A stretch of DNA of 64,000 nucleotides from Prevotella sp. (GCA_017462915.1 JAFTQG010000038.1:52648-116647), one strand, 5' to 3'. Shown: positions 52,792 through 61,556, numbered from the stretch's first letter. Program-made: numbers and translations. Notes: generated by a model not told the origin, from the letters alone.

Positions 52792-52972
52792 ATTTACGGT
52801 TTTACGGTTTTTCGGTCATGCGGATATTGCACGGTCTTGCGGTTTCTCGGTTTTTTCGGTCATGCGGATATTACATGGTATTGCGGTTGTGCGGTTATGC
52901 GGTTGGCAGAACATTTGTCCGTAAAACCATACGACCGTGTAATATCCGCATAACCGTACAACCGCAAGACCG
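52792..52972. repeat. Low-complexity inverted repeat, site 6
   Basis: Words such as CGGTTTTACGGTTTTTCGGT and TGCGGATATTGCACGG on the left, then CCATACGACCGTGTAATATC and CGCATAACCGTACAACCGC on the right. Same CGGTT dialect as site 4. It runs to the stop codon of the second GH25 gene. Confidence 0.7.
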
Positions 52973-54751
52973 TCATTCCTTGGCAAAGGTTTTCTTGAAA
53001 GCCGTGGCATATCCGTTGAAGATATTTATGTCGACAGGTGTCTTTATGCCTGCGACACGGCCATCGGGACTCAGTTGCCAGAATATCAGATGCACATCAG
53101 GCTTATACTCTCCGTAGCGCGCTATCCAGATGTTGTAGTTGGTCTTGATATGCCATGCATCTGTCTTTACGTCCGTACTGGAGAGGTGTCTGTTAATAAA
53201 CGACTGGCTGACATACAGGATAGGACGCACGCCCCACCGCTTCTCCACCGTTTCCAGCCATTGCCTTGCCATCCTGAGGAGCACCTTCTCGCCTCCCATA
53301 GCCCTTATCTGCGCCTCGGTAGGTTCGAGGTCGAGCACAGGAGGCAGGTCTCCGCTGCTGTAACGGCTGTTGGAAATGAAGTACGCGGCCTGTGCCGAAG
53401 CGCTTCTCTTGGTAGAGAAAAAATGGTATGAGCCCACCTTGTATCCATGTCTGCGTGCCTGTGCGTAATCGTTGCGGTAATAGTCGTTCTTGATACTTGT
53501 GCTCTCCGTGCTCTTTATATACACGAACGAGATGGGGAAATCGACAGGGCCGTTGACCTTTTTCTTAGACATCGTGCCGAGAGAGGTTATGCGCAGACGA
53601 TCCCATTGTATAGGATAGACAATCTTCTGCCTCACCCTTATCTTGCGCCATCGCTTTCCTCTCTTTACCTTTTTGACAACAGTGCGGTAGCCTTTCTTGC
53701 CCGAAAGCTCATGTTGCCATCGCGATATGTCTATGCCGTAGATATGGTTTGCAGAGTAGACGGGCTGCTCTCCCTTGAACACACCATTCTCCCACTTGCC
53801 TGCACGGACATGACTGTCGAAGCCGATGCCGAACCCGTGGCGCGCTTTCAGCGAGTCGCTGTATTCTCCTTCGTAGTATCCGCCACCCTTGCAGTATATC
53901 GCCACAAGATTCTGCCCTCTTGACGGTATGCGCCTGATGACGGTATCGGCAGGAGCGGAGAGAGCCTTTGACGGTGTCTCTCCATAGCCTATATCGTCCG
54001 CTCCGAGGTATACGGGGCGGAAACCGTCAGCCTTGAACTGGCGGAAGAACAGCCTTGCGCCGTCATCTGTCGTCCTGAACACCTTGTATCCCTTCCGCAG
54101 TGTGACGCTCTCCTTAGCCTTGAACCGTTCCTTGCCGTAGACGATGCTGTAAGCCGACTGGTTTTCCACGCGGAAACCCTTTGCCCTGCACAGTCTTTGT
54201 ATGGCGGCGGTGAGTGTGGAGACGGAGTCCTGCTTGTGCAAGACCTTCTCCCTGTGACGTATGACGACATCAAAACCTTCGTCCTGCATGTCGTGCGAGT
54301 GCATGTAGTAGTCTATCTCGGACAGCAACATGCAGTATTTGCGTTGCAGGGTGTTGAGGTTGGCAAGCTCCTGCCTCAGCAGTTTCGGGACGGCATCTGC
54401 CGGAATGGCCGCCAGCCGGCGTTCCTCCATGCTGTCTGTGTGGCACGCTGCCAGTCCGAAACATGACGGCAGCCACAGTCTGTTGACCCATGAGGCCTGC
54501 CGTTTGCGTGTTATCCGGCGCAGGAACAGCGAGTCTCCGGCCGTTGCCACGAGAGTGTCTTTGCCGGGATAGACAAAGACACGCAGTGTGTCATGGCCTT
54601 CTTCGTCCGTGAGCAAGAGGTATTGCTGCTCCTCTACAGTCACCGCTGCCGATGGGGCAGGTGAACTGTAGTACATGCGCGACACTGCGGCGGCGATGGC
54701 CATGAGCACCGCTATGACGGTGATATATATGTACTTGCGTGATATTCTCAT
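52973..54751 (-). CDS. Membrane-anchored GH25 protein with MORN-like segment
   Basis: A 592-residue protein. The N-terminal anchor is MRISRKYIYITVIAVLMAIA; an ATG 21 bases upstream would lie within a terminator stem, so 54751 is preferred. Residues about 30-340 are a unique region ending in MORN-like motifs (YYEGEYSDSLKARHGFGIGF, GKWENGVFKGE). The C-terminal 260 residues are a GH25 domain: YGIDISRWQHELSGKKGY, FVYIKSTEST, GSYHFFSTKRSA, PPVLDLEP, ILYVSQSFINR. Two non-identical GH25 genes side by side suggests division of labour in cell-wall turnover. Confidence 0.87.
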   Translation of the reverse strand: MRISRKYIYITVIAVLMAIAAAVSRMYYSSPAPSAAVTVEEQQYLLLTDEEGHDTLRVFVYPGKDTLVATAGDSLFLRRITRKRQASWVNRLWLPSCFGLAACHTDSMEERRLAAIPADAVPKLLRQELANLNTLQRKYCMLLSEIDYYMHSHDMQDEGFDVVIRHREKVLHKQDSVSTLTAAIQRLCRAKGFRVENQSAYSIVYGKERFKAKESVTLRKGYKVFRTTDDGARLFFRQFKADGFRPVYLGADDIGYGETPSKALSAPADTVIRRIPSRGQNLVAIYCKGGGYYEGEYSDSLKARHGFGIGFDSHVRAGKWENGVFKGEQPVYSANHIYGIDISRWQHELSGKKGYRTVVKKVKRGKRWRKIRVRQKIVYPIQWDRLRITSLGTMSKKKVNGPVDFPISFVYIKSTESTSIKNDYYRNDYAQARRHGYKVGSYHFFSTKRSASAQAAYFISNSRYSSGDLPPVLDLEPTEAQIRAMGGEKVLLRMARQWLETVEKRWGVRPILYVSQSFINRHLSSTDVKTDAWHIKTNYNIWIARYGEYKPDVHLIFWQLSPDGRVAGIKTPVDINIFNGYATAFKKTFAKE

Positions 54752-54760
54752 AAGGATATG

Positions 54761-54798
54761 AAAACGAGACATCCAAGGCTTTCACCTTGAGTGTCTCG
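54761..54798 (-). terminator. Terminator after rpmE2
   Basis: On the minus strand CGAGACA and TGTCTCG, with inner CAAGG/CCTTG, form a stem followed by TTTT. It separates rpmE2 from the GH25 gene. Confidence 0.7.
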
Positions 54799-54812
54799 CT
54801 TTGGTTGTAGCA

Positions 54813-54840
54813 CCTTCATGAATCTGCAAATGCATGAAGG
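54813..54840. terminator. Hairpin CCTTCATG/CATGAAGG
   Basis: An 8-bp stem with 12-base loop between the L31 stop and the stronger terminator; possibly a first terminator or an mRNA 3' structure. Confidence 0.45.
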
Positions 54841-54875
54841 GCAAACGACCATATATATAATATGGTGGAATCTTC

Positions 54876-55127
54876 TTACTTCTTAAGGCTTGCGTAGCGG
54901 CTCATGAAGCGATCGACACGACCTGCTGTATCGACAAGCTTGCTCTTGCCTGTGTAGAATGGGTGAGAGGTGCTTGAGATTTCGACCTTCACTACCGGAT
55001 AAGTCTCGCCCTCGAACTCAACTGTGTCGTTGGTCTTGGCTGTAGATCTTGTGAGGAACATATCGCCGTTGGACATATCCTTGAATACGACCGGACGGTA
55101 GTTCTCTGGATGAATACCTTTTTTCAT
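54876..55127 (-). CDS. rpmE2: 50S ribosomal protein L31 type B
   Basis: An 83-residue ribosomal protein beginning [20 protein letters not shown] and containing [25 protein letters not shown]. It lacks the CxxC zinc motifs, so it is the zinc-free type-B L31 that can replace the zinc form when zinc is scarce. It is a single-gene unit with promoter and terminators. Confidence 0.96.
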   Translation of the reverse strand: MKKGIHPENYRPVVFKDMSNGDMFLTRSTAKTNDTVEFEGETYPVVKVEISSTSHPFYTGKSKLVDTAGRVDRFMSRYASLKK

Positions 55128-55176
55128 TTTTTCTTTTCTTTAATTGAGTTTATACGATTATTGCATAAAGCGGATG

Positions 55177-55184
55177 CAAAGGTA
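55177..55184 (-). promoter_or_regulatory. -7 box TACCTTTG of rpmE2
   Basis: Minus-strand TACCTTTG, 50 bases ahead of the L31 start. No canonical TTG at -33. Confidence 0.6.
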
Positions 55185-55266
55185 CAAAGAAAAGTTGGAA
55201 ACGGAAAACGAAAGACGGAAACAGAAGACGTAATTAAAAAATATTAACATAAATGCACCGTGTCTT

Positions 55267-55299
55267 TTGCCTGTTTTTCGTAAAGATTTATTAATTTTG
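55267..55299 (+). promoter_or_regulatory. Promoter of udk
   Basis: TTG at 55267-55269, 22 bases, TAATTTTG at 55292-55299; spacer one base longer than ideal. Leader of about 85 bases. Confidence 0.6.
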
Positions 55300-55390
55300 C
55301 TCACAGAAACCACAGCCATGCGTCCTGACAGGCATTGTCGTCCGCGGCACATGGGCAAGTTAACAGATTAATGTATAACAACAAAATACC

Positions 55391-56008
55391 ATGACAATCA
55401 TAGGAATAGCAGGAGGAACAGGCTCGGGAAAGACCTCCGTAGTGAAGAAAATCGTGGAAGCCCTGCCGCCAAACTATGTGGCTGTGATACCGCAGGATTC
55501 ATACTACAACGATACCACAGGGCTGACAGACGAGGAGCGCAAGCAGATAAACTTCGACCATCCTGACGCTTTCGACTGGAAACTCCTCATCAAGCAGATA
55601 AGCGACCTCAAGGCAGGGCGTGCCATAGAGCAGCCGACATACTCGTATCTCATCAGCAACCGCCTGCCGGAGACTATCCGTGTAGAGCCCAAGCCGGTGA
55701 TAATCGTCGAGGGAATCATGGCCCTTGTAGACAAGCGTCTCAGGGATATGATGGACCTGAAGATATACGTCGACTGCGATGCGGACATCCGTCTGCTGCG
55801 CAACATACAGCGCGACACCATCGACCGCGGACGTACCGTGACGATGGTCATGGACCGTTACATCAAGGTCCTCAAGCCTATGCACGAGCAGTTTATAGAA
55901 CCGACAAAGCGTTTCGCCAATGTCATCATCCCCGAAGGTGCGAGCAACACGCCCGGCATAGACATAGTCTGCAAGTATATCGAGCGCCTCTGCGGCGTGA
56001 TAGAATAG
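55391..56008 (+). CDS. udk: Uridine kinase
   Basis: A 205-residue uridine/cytidine kinase. Walker A is GIAGGTGSGKTS, followed by IPQDSYYND, FDHPDAFDW and the LID-region arginines RDTIDRGRTV. It salvages pyrimidine nucleosides. It stands alone and is followed by palindrome array D. Confidence 0.95.
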   Translation: MTIIGIAGGTGSGKTSVVKKIVEALPPNYVAVIPQDSYYNDTTGLTDEERKQINFDHPDAFDWKLLIKQISDLKAGRAIEQPTYSYLISNRLPETIRVEPKPVIIVEGIMALVDKRLRDMMDLKIYVDCDADIRLLRNIQRDTIDRGRTVTMVMDRYIKVLKPMHEQFIEPTKRFANVIIPEGASNTPGIDIVCKYIERLCGVIE

Positions 56009-56070
56009 CCTTCGCGACGTGAACGGGTGAGGGAAAATGCTTTGTTCGTAACGCATTGATACCTGATGCG

Positions 56071-56168
56071 TTACAGGTGACTTCGCGGAAGGTCACGATT
56101 AGCCTTGCAAAGGGTTACCTTTTACCATGTAGAAGGTGACCCTTTGTTGCATAAAAGGTAACCGTCTG
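56071..56168. repeat. Palindromic-unit array D
   Basis: About five units: CAGGTGAC, GAAGGTCAC, AAAGGGTTACCTTTT, GAAGGTGACCCTTT, AAAAGGTAACCG. The third and fifth keep pairing through matched T/A changes at the centre. It marks the left edge of the toxin/immunity island. Confidence 0.75.
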
Positions 56169-56214
56169 CACAGTGTGTTGTCATAATCTTGGCATGTGCA
56201 TAAGGAATACAAGT

Positions 56215-56676
56215 ATGAAGCAAACCGCAGGCACAAGTCTTATATCTGAGTTGGTGGAGCATGAAGAAACTGTAAATATCATTCTGAGTGACAGTTACCG
56301 TGAGAATGGCGTTTATGTGCACGATGCGTTCAATGGTAAAGGTACGGATTCCAGAGTCTACTATGATTTTGATAATAATGTCCCGGTGGTCGTGCATGAC
56401 AGGAAAACTGGTAAGGGCGTAAAGTAGAACATACCTCCTCATATTGCACTTGGACACGAACTGATACATGCACACAAGTCACAGAAAGGAGATGGCAAAG
56501 ATATAAATCAGGGAACGCGATATTCGTATAAGGGCATAGACGGTCTCCTTACGGCTCCTATAGAAGAACTCGAAACGACTGGTATTAAAGATATTAGAGG
56601 CCTCGTGCATGATTATAAATTTACCGAAAATAAATTACGGGAAGAAGAAAATTTAAATGAAAGACTAAGGTATTAA
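56215..56676 (+). pseudogene. Broken HExxH toxin tip (M91/NleD-like)
   Basis: The frame MKQTAGTSLISELVEHEETV... ends at an in-frame TAG (56425-56427), but the same frame continues without a start: NIPPHIALGHELIHAHKSQK, then the conserved TAPIEELETTG and the ending NKLREEENLNERLRY before TAA at 56674. Read through the stop it is a 153-residue zinc-metallopeptidase domain with HELIH, of the type found at the C-terminus of RHS and other polymorphic toxins. No secretion or RHS part precedes it, so it is an orphan and now nonsense-broken tip. It is followed one base later by a lipoprotein gene, the expected position of an immunity gene. Confidence 0.7.
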
Positions 56677-56677
56677 T

Positions 56678-57238
56678 ATGAAAGATACTATTTTACTATT
56701 GGCTTTTGCTATTTGTTTTATAAGGTTATTCAATAGCTGCTCACAAAAAGATTATGATGAGTCGGATATATTGTGCAGATGTTTTGCCTTTGATTTGTAT
56801 AATGATGATTACAACAATTGTCTTATTGTAATAACGAAAGACAGTATGTTGACAGCATATACAGGAGACCGTTCACATCGTTTATATGATATAATTGACG
56901 GCAAAATTGATGTGAGGTCTGTACGTAATCCGTTTCTGAGAAAGATAGAATATAAGAAAGCCCGCCATATTACAAAGGATGAGTTTGAGAATCTGCAACA
57001 GGCTATAGCCAATGTGCACAAGATGGCAGGCAAGGATTTACCGAAATATTACTATGCAAAAGATTCGTGGAGTTGCATAATTGTCACAGAAGATAAAAAA
57101 TATGCTTTTGATATGTTTACTGATGGACAGAAAGCCATGAGAGAACTGGTGAAAGTCATTGATAGTCTGTCGCCCGTGCGCTTGTATTATAGGGGATCCC
57201 CTATATGTGGACGCACAGTTGACTCTGAAACAAAATGA
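56678..57238 (+). CDS. Lipoprotein, putative immunity protein (paralogue 1)
   Basis: A 186-residue lipoprotein (lipobox NSC, C21). Shares with the genes at 57827 and 58504, and more distantly 57245, a common plan: ILCRCFAFDLYNDDYN, ITKDSMLTAYTG, VRNPFL, LTxxExxxLQQ, then a W and KKYAFDMFTD. Directly behind the broken metallopeptidase toxin, so probably its immunity protein, placed in the periplasm. AT-rich compared with the backbone. Function is inferred from context. Confidence 0.75.
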   Translation: MKDTILLLAFAICFIRLFNSCSQKDYDESDILCRCFAFDLYNDDYNNCLIVITKDSMLTAYTGDRSHRLYDIIDGKIDVRSVRNPFLRKIEYKKARHITKDEFENLQQAIANVHKMAGKDLPKYYYAKDSWSCIIVTEDKKYAFDMFTDGQKAMRELVKVIDSLSPVRLYYRGSPICGRTVDSETK

Positions 57239-57244
57239 TGAATT

Positions 57245-57802
57245 ATGAGAAATCTTGATTGCACAAAATCTATAATAATAGTGATAGCCTCAATCTTTGG
57301 ATTGACACTCATAGGTGTCAGTTTCAAGAACCGTGTCATGCTGGATGAAAAACGGTCATCATGCAAGGAACAGTATGGTCTGTTCCTCTTTAATACCAGT
57401 TGCAGTTTCTATCATTATGGTATCGAAATAATAGATAGTGTGACCATTGCCGCTCCGTCAGTTGGCTTCTGTTATTACTATGAAGAGATATTCAATGATG
57501 AACTTGATGAACTTGAATTGGTTCATGGCATAGGAAGTGAAGAAACTATGGTCGATTCTGCCAAGTTAGCTGCCATAAAACAAGAAATGGCCAAAATCAA
57601 TGCCTTTCAAAATCCTTTTTTAACGTCAATGTATGCTGACACTTGGGCTGGAGTGTTGCTTTGTGGTAAAAGGCGAGTGGTCTTTATCCTGTCTGAACAC
57701 ACGGATGATGATATAGGCAAACTTGTCCGTGAGCTAATAGAACTGTCGCCGACCCCCATAACACTGTACAACTATGGCAACTGGCCTGCTCCAGAATATT
57801 AA
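57245..57802 (+). CDS. Membrane-anchored paralogue 2 of the immunity family
   Basis: A 185-residue protein with a single N-terminal anchor (SIIIVIASIFGLTLIGVSF) and no lipobox. The rest follows the family pattern: GLFLFNTSCSFYHYGIEI, FQNPFLTSMYADTWAGVLL, VFILSEHTDDDIGKLVREL. It is 6 bases after paralogue 1 and 24 before paralogue 3. The anchor has changed from lipid to transmembrane helix, but the domain should stay in the periplasm. Confidence 0.72.
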   Translation: MRNLDCTKSIIIVIASIFGLTLIGVSFKNRVMLDEKRSSCKEQYGLFLFNTSCSFYHYGIEIIDSVTIAAPSVGFCYYYEEIFNDELDELELVHGIGSEETMVDSAKLAAIKQEMAKINAFQNPFLTSMYADTWAGVLLCGKRRVVFILSEHTDDDIGKLVRELIELSPTPITLYNYGNWPAPEY

Positions 57803-57826
57803 ACTCCAGATAAATAAATTGGCATT

Positions 57827-58408
57827 ATGAAATATTACCTGTTGTTTTTAATAACCTTATGTCTCGCGGCATTAAACGGATGTGATAATGCTGGCAATGT
57901 CGATATTGCAGACAGACTTATCTGTCGATGTTTCTTGTTCAATACAAGTTGTGACAACTATAATTATCTTATAGAAGTGGGTAAAGAAGGAATACTTACA
58001 ACATACACAGGTACGGAAAATGTACATCTTTACGATAACATCTCCACAGATGTGAATGTTACTAATATAAGAAATCCATTCTTAGAGGAGGTGATAACTC
58101 AGGATACTGTTATGCTGTCGTCGGATGAACAGGAAGAACTGAAAAATATTTTGGAGTGTATAAAAGACGAAACGTATGTAAATCCATTGCGTAATTCTAT
58201 TTTATACGACAAATGGATTGCTGTATTGTTAGTCGGAGACAAACAGTATATATTCATTGTTACAGACACTGACAGTGAAGGAATGAAACTGGTAAAATAT
58301 CTTATGCGTTCGTCCAAAAAGAAAATCCGACTTCTGCCATACAGTGGCATTCCTCGATGTACTTATCCATATAATGACGGCAGCCCCGTATATTATAACT
58401 CGTGGTAA
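57827..58408 (+). CDS. Lipoprotein paralogue 3 of the immunity family
   Basis: A 193-residue lipoprotein (lipobox NGC, C19). RLICRCFLFNTSCDNYNYLI, TTYTGTENVHLYDNIS, IRNPFLEE and LLVGDKQYIFIVTDTDSEGM align with paralogue 1 along most of the length. It is followed by a short scar of a toxin C-terminus. Confidence 0.75.
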   Translation: MKYYLLFLITLCLAALNGCDNAGNVDIADRLICRCFLFNTSCDNYNYLIEVGKEGILTTYTGTENVHLYDNISTDVNVTNIRNPFLEEVITQDTVMLSSDEQEELKNILECIKDETYVNPLRNSILYDKWIAVLLVGDKQYIFIVTDTDSEGMKLVKYLMRSSKKKIRLLPYSGIPRCTYPYNDGSPVYYNSW

Positions 58409-58432
58409 GCGAGTTGGCGAATCAATATAAAG

Positions 58433-58477
58433 AATAAACTCTGGGAAGAATCTCTAAATGAACGACTCAGATATTGA
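58433..58477 (+). pseudogene. Toxin C-terminal scar
   Basis: Fifteen codons reading NKLWEESLNERLRY and a stop closely match the last residues of the broken toxin at 56629-56676 (NKLREEENLNERLRY). Upstream codons are open but without a start. It is the remnant of a deleted toxin gene that once preceded paralogue 4. Confidence 0.7.
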
Positions 58478-58503
58478 TAATATATTACACATTAGGATAG
58501 GTT

Positions 58504-59115
58504 ATGAAGAGTTTTTATTATTTTATATTATTATTGTCATTAATTGTTTTCTCGTTTACATCGTGTGCAGATAATGACATCAGGAATAATGGGTATCTAT
58601 GCAAATACCTTCTTTTAGATTTAGGCCTTCCAGGAGGAGACTATTTAATTGAGGTCACAGACAGTGGTGTCATGACTATCTCTTCTGGTTTGTTAAGTGA
58701 TGATTTCTATAATAAGGTTTTCAGTGAGTACGAAAAGATGACGGAGCCATTATATGACTGTAAATGCTTTAAGGAAGTATGCACTACGGAAACCAGAAGA
58801 CTGACTCCTGCAGAGTTTGAAAGACTGAAGAAATGTGTTTCTAAAATAGAGAATGTGAAACTGGTAAATCCATTTGCTATCAGTAACTATAATGATATTT
58901 ATAGTCATATGATTATAATAAATGATAACAAGTTGGCTTTTGTCAATATTCCGTCAGAGGATTTCAGCGAGTTTCTTAAGACACTTTTAGAGTTGACACA
59001 TAGAGAATGGACAGATCGTTATGGTAGGAAACTTAGATTGGATTATGATGAACGCTGGGTGTATGAAGGTCACAGAAAAAAGTCTTGCTGGGAACGAATA
59101 AAGGATTGGTTTTAA
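58504..59115 (+). CDS. Lipoprotein paralogue 4 of the immunity family
   Basis: A 203-residue lipoprotein (lipobox TSC, C21). Family pattern: YLCKYLLLDLGLPGGDYLIE, MTISSGLLSDDFYNKVF, LTPAEFERLKKCVSKI, VNPFAISNYNDIYSHMIII, LAFVNIPSEDFSEFLKTLLE. It ends with a basic tail. It lies behind the toxin scar and 25 bases before the RHS toxin. Confidence 0.73.
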   Translation: MKSFYYFILLLSLIVFSFTSCADNDIRNNGYLCKYLLLDLGLPGGDYLIEVTDSGVMTISSGLLSDDFYNKVFSEYEKMTEPLYDCKCFKEVCTTETRRLTPAEFERLKKCVSKIENVKLVNPFAISNYNDIYSHMIIINDNKLAFVNIPSEDFSEFLKTLLELTHREWTDRYGRKLRLDYDERWVYEGHRKKSCWERIKDWF

Positions 59116-59140
59116 TGACAGTTATTTATAAAAATGAAGA

Positions 59141-60604
59141 ATGGAACATATAAAGGCTGTTAGACATATTGCTTTCAGACTGCTTGTTCTGTTGCTCTCT
59201 CTGCTGCCTTGTGAAGTCGTGGCAGATACTCTGAAGCAGGACGGTGTCTACGGCAAGATAGACAATCTCCATCTGACTTACGATGGCAACCGCCTCGTTT
59301 CTGTTCGTGACGATGCCGCGAAGCTCCTTTACAACGGAGCAGTGGACTTCAACGGCAACGCGGATGGCTGGGCTTCGCTTAGGTATACAGCCACTGGCGC
59401 GCTGAAGAGCGACACCGGCAGAGGCATAGCGCTGATAGAGTACGACCAGTGGGACAATCCCCGCCGTGTGCAGTTCACCAACGGCAATGTCACGGAATAC
59501 ATCTACACCGCCACAGGCGAGAAGCTGCGCACCGTCCATTATACCGCCATGCCTAATATCACGGTAGAGCAGGATACCCGTCACGACCTCACGGAAGGAG
59601 AGATACTTTACAAGGACTCCACAGACTACCATGACGCCCTCATCATGGAGAACGGCCGTCCTTCGATGTATCAGTTCGATGGCGGCTACTGCTCCCTGTG
59701 GAATAAGACATCAAAGGTGGAAGAACTGTTGTTCCACTACTACACGAAGGACCATCTCGGCAACAACCGCGAGGTAGTCTCCGAGGACGGCACGGTGGAG
59801 CAGGTTACCAACTATTATCCTTTCGGCACGCCATACAGCGACCATACTGCCAAGGGTGTGTCCCTGCAGAAGTACAAGTACAACGGTAAGGAACTTGACC
59901 TAACGCACGGCCTGAATACCTACGACTACGGCGCACGGCAGTATTACTCCGTCCTCCTCAGATGGGACAGGCTTGACCCTCTGTGTACAGACTACTATCA
60001 TGTCAGTCCGTATGTGTATTGTATGAACAATCCTGTGAACAGTATTGACCCGGACGGCAGAAAGATAGTAATATGGTATAAAAACAAACAAGGAGAAGAC
60101 CGCCAATTCACTTTTACAGGTTTTCATGGTAAAAAATATATCACATATCCAAGGAATCAGTTTGTATTAGATTTCTTAAAAGCATACATGTATAATGTGA
60201 GAAATGGTGGTGGAAATAAGATGCGAGAAGCAGCATTAAATAATAAATATAAAATTTATGTGGATGATGCTGCAAATTTAGAAAAATCGGAAACAATGTA
60301 CTCACCAGGTCGACAGCCGACAATTTATTGGGAACCAAGAAAAGGACTGAAAACAACAGACGGAGGTAAGCAGTCTCCGGCTACACGATTAGAGCATGAA
60401 TTTGACCATGCTGTAGATCAATTAGACAGTCCTCAGAATCATAGAAATAGAAAAGACAAATATGACGAACAATATGACTCTGAAGAAGAAAAAAGAGTCA
60501 TTACAGGAAGTGAAAGGAAAACGGCAAAAGCCAATAAAGAAGCTATTAGATATGACCATTATGGTGAGACATTTGATGTCTCAGACCCGACAAAAATACA
60601 TTAA
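59141..60604 (+). CDS. Short RHS-core protein with HExxH C-terminal toxin tip
   Basis: A 487-residue protein with signal peptide (residues about 1-28, ending VVA). Residues 30-305 are YD/RHS repeat and the RHS core (LTYDGNRLVSVRDDA, YIYTATGEKLR, HYYTKDHLGNNREV, YKYNGKELD, YDYGARQYYSVLLRWDRLDP), ending at the classical SIDPDG junction. Residues 306-487 are a separate tip with zinc motif H419-E-F-D-H423 and a second acidic cluster SEEEKRVITGSE. It is far shorter than usual RHS proteins, so either a minimal form or the end of a split one. DNA composition shifts from GC-rich core to AT-rich tip at about 60056, a sign of tip replacement. Confidence 0.85.
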   Translation: MEHIKAVRHIAFRLLVLLLSLLPCEVVADTLKQDGVYGKIDNLHLTYDGNRLVSVRDDAAKLLYNGAVDFNGNADGWASLRYTATGALKSDTGRGIALIEYDQWDNPRRVQFTNGNVTEYIYTATGEKLRTVHYTAMPNITVEQDTRHDLTEGEILYKDSTDYHDALIMENGRPSMYQFDGGYCSLWNKTSKVEELLFHYYTKDHLGNNREVVSEDGTVEQVTNYYPFGTPYSDHTAKGVSLQKYKYNGKELDLTHGLNTYDYGARQYYSVLLRWDRLDPLCTDYYHVSPYVYCMNNPVNSIDPDGRKIVIWYKNKQGEDRQFTFTGFHGKKYITYPRNQFVLDFLKAYMYNVRNGGGNKMREAALNNKYKIYVDDAANLEKSETMYSPGRQPTIYWEPRKGLKTTDGGKQSPATRLEHEFDHAVDQLDSPQNHRNRKDKYDEQYDSEEEKRVITGSERKTAKANKEAIRYDHYGETFDVSDPTKIH

Positions 60605-60614
60605 TTAAAATGTC

Positions 60615-61226
60615 ATGACAATGAAGAGAACCATTTTACAAATATTTATCTGCATTATTATCACGGGATGTACGTCATATCATCCAGAGACAATGACTGT
60701 ATATTATTGGCATGGCTTTGTGGATACAAGCAGATCTATTCCATGCTCTGAAATGCAGCTTGCTGCGATGTCGGATAAACATTCAGAAATGACAGAATAT
60801 GCCAGAATCGTGATTAATCACAAAGATTTTGCAAGGATAAAGAATTACATGCGGAATATGCGTCTTGTGCCGCAAGGAATCAAAACTGAAATTCCCGGTA
60901 TAGACAGTAGAATCACAGTAGTGTATGATACTTTGGCGGTTTCTTTTAAGGAGACATACACGAAGTATGGTGCAGATGCAAATGACAGGTTGGTTTATGG
61001 CGATGAAGAAGTTATATATACAATAAAATCATTAAGCGGATATTACAACTTTTTTACCAAATCTGACTTGTTGATGTGGTTTCCTGAAATAAAAAAGCAT
61101 GGAGTGCCTCCCACATATAAGCACATTGCTTATGAGAAACATACACACGCAGGACATACGACAATGCCAGATACGATAACTCATACATCGGCTTCCAGAA
61201 TCATTTTTGTGGATGGCGGAGAATAG
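60615..61226 (+). CDS. Lipoprotein, putative immunity protein of the RHS toxin
   Basis: A 203-residue lipoprotein (lipobox TGC, C19) 10 bases after the RHS gene. It is not clearly related to paralogues 1-4. Contains EYARIVINHKDFARIKNYMR and TIKSLSGYYNFFTKSDLLMW. Immediate placement after the toxin and lipid export make it the expected immunity protein. Confidence 0.7.
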   Translation: MTMKRTILQIFICIIITGCTSYHPETMTVYYWHGFVDTSRSIPCSEMQLAAMSDKHSEMTEYARIVINHKDFARIKNYMRNMRLVPQGIKTEIPGIDSRITVVYDTLAVSFKETYTKYGADANDRLVYGDEEVIYTIKSLSGYYNFFTKSDLLMWFPEIKKHGVPPTYKHIAYEKHTHAGHTTMPDTITHTSASRIIFVDGGE

Positions 61227-61280
61227 AGATGTATCACTTTCTCGAAACACAGCACAAGGGCACAGCACGCTTATGATATA

Positions 61281-61544
61281 GTGGAGAAAGAAACTGGTAG
61301 AAGAGTCAAGACAGGTATAAGTGGCGGCAAGATATGCAAGGACGGCAAATCATACCGTGCAGAAAGTCAAGTCAGACAGTGGAACAAAGAAGCTGGATAT
61401 GAAAAATACGGGTCAGTTATTACAAAGAAATTTGAAGCAGGAGAAGGTGCAAGACAAAAAGCGTTGGATTATGAAAAAGCACGTGCAAAAGAATTAGCAG
61501 GTGAACTGGACAAGGAAAGACATAAATTACCAAGACCAAAATAA
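61281..61544 (+). CDS. Orphan toxin tip, possibly untranslated
   Basis: An 87-codon frame beginning at GTG; it stays open back to the lipoprotein stop (AQHAYDIVEKETGRRVKTGI). The sequence YRAESQVRQWNKEAGYEKYG and EAGEGARQKALDYEKA resembles C-terminal tips of RHS/polymorphic toxins, lysine/arginine-rich as nuclease tips are. It has no secretion signal, RHS core or good start codon, so it is a silent cassette unless recombined onto an RHS core. An immunity-like gene follows after 12 bases. Confidence 0.6.
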   Translation: MEKETGRRVKTGISGGKICKDGKSYRAESQVRQWNKEAGYEKYGSVITKKFEAGEGARQKALDYEKARAKELAGELDKERHKLPRPK

Positions 61545-61556
61545 TATTATAAAATT

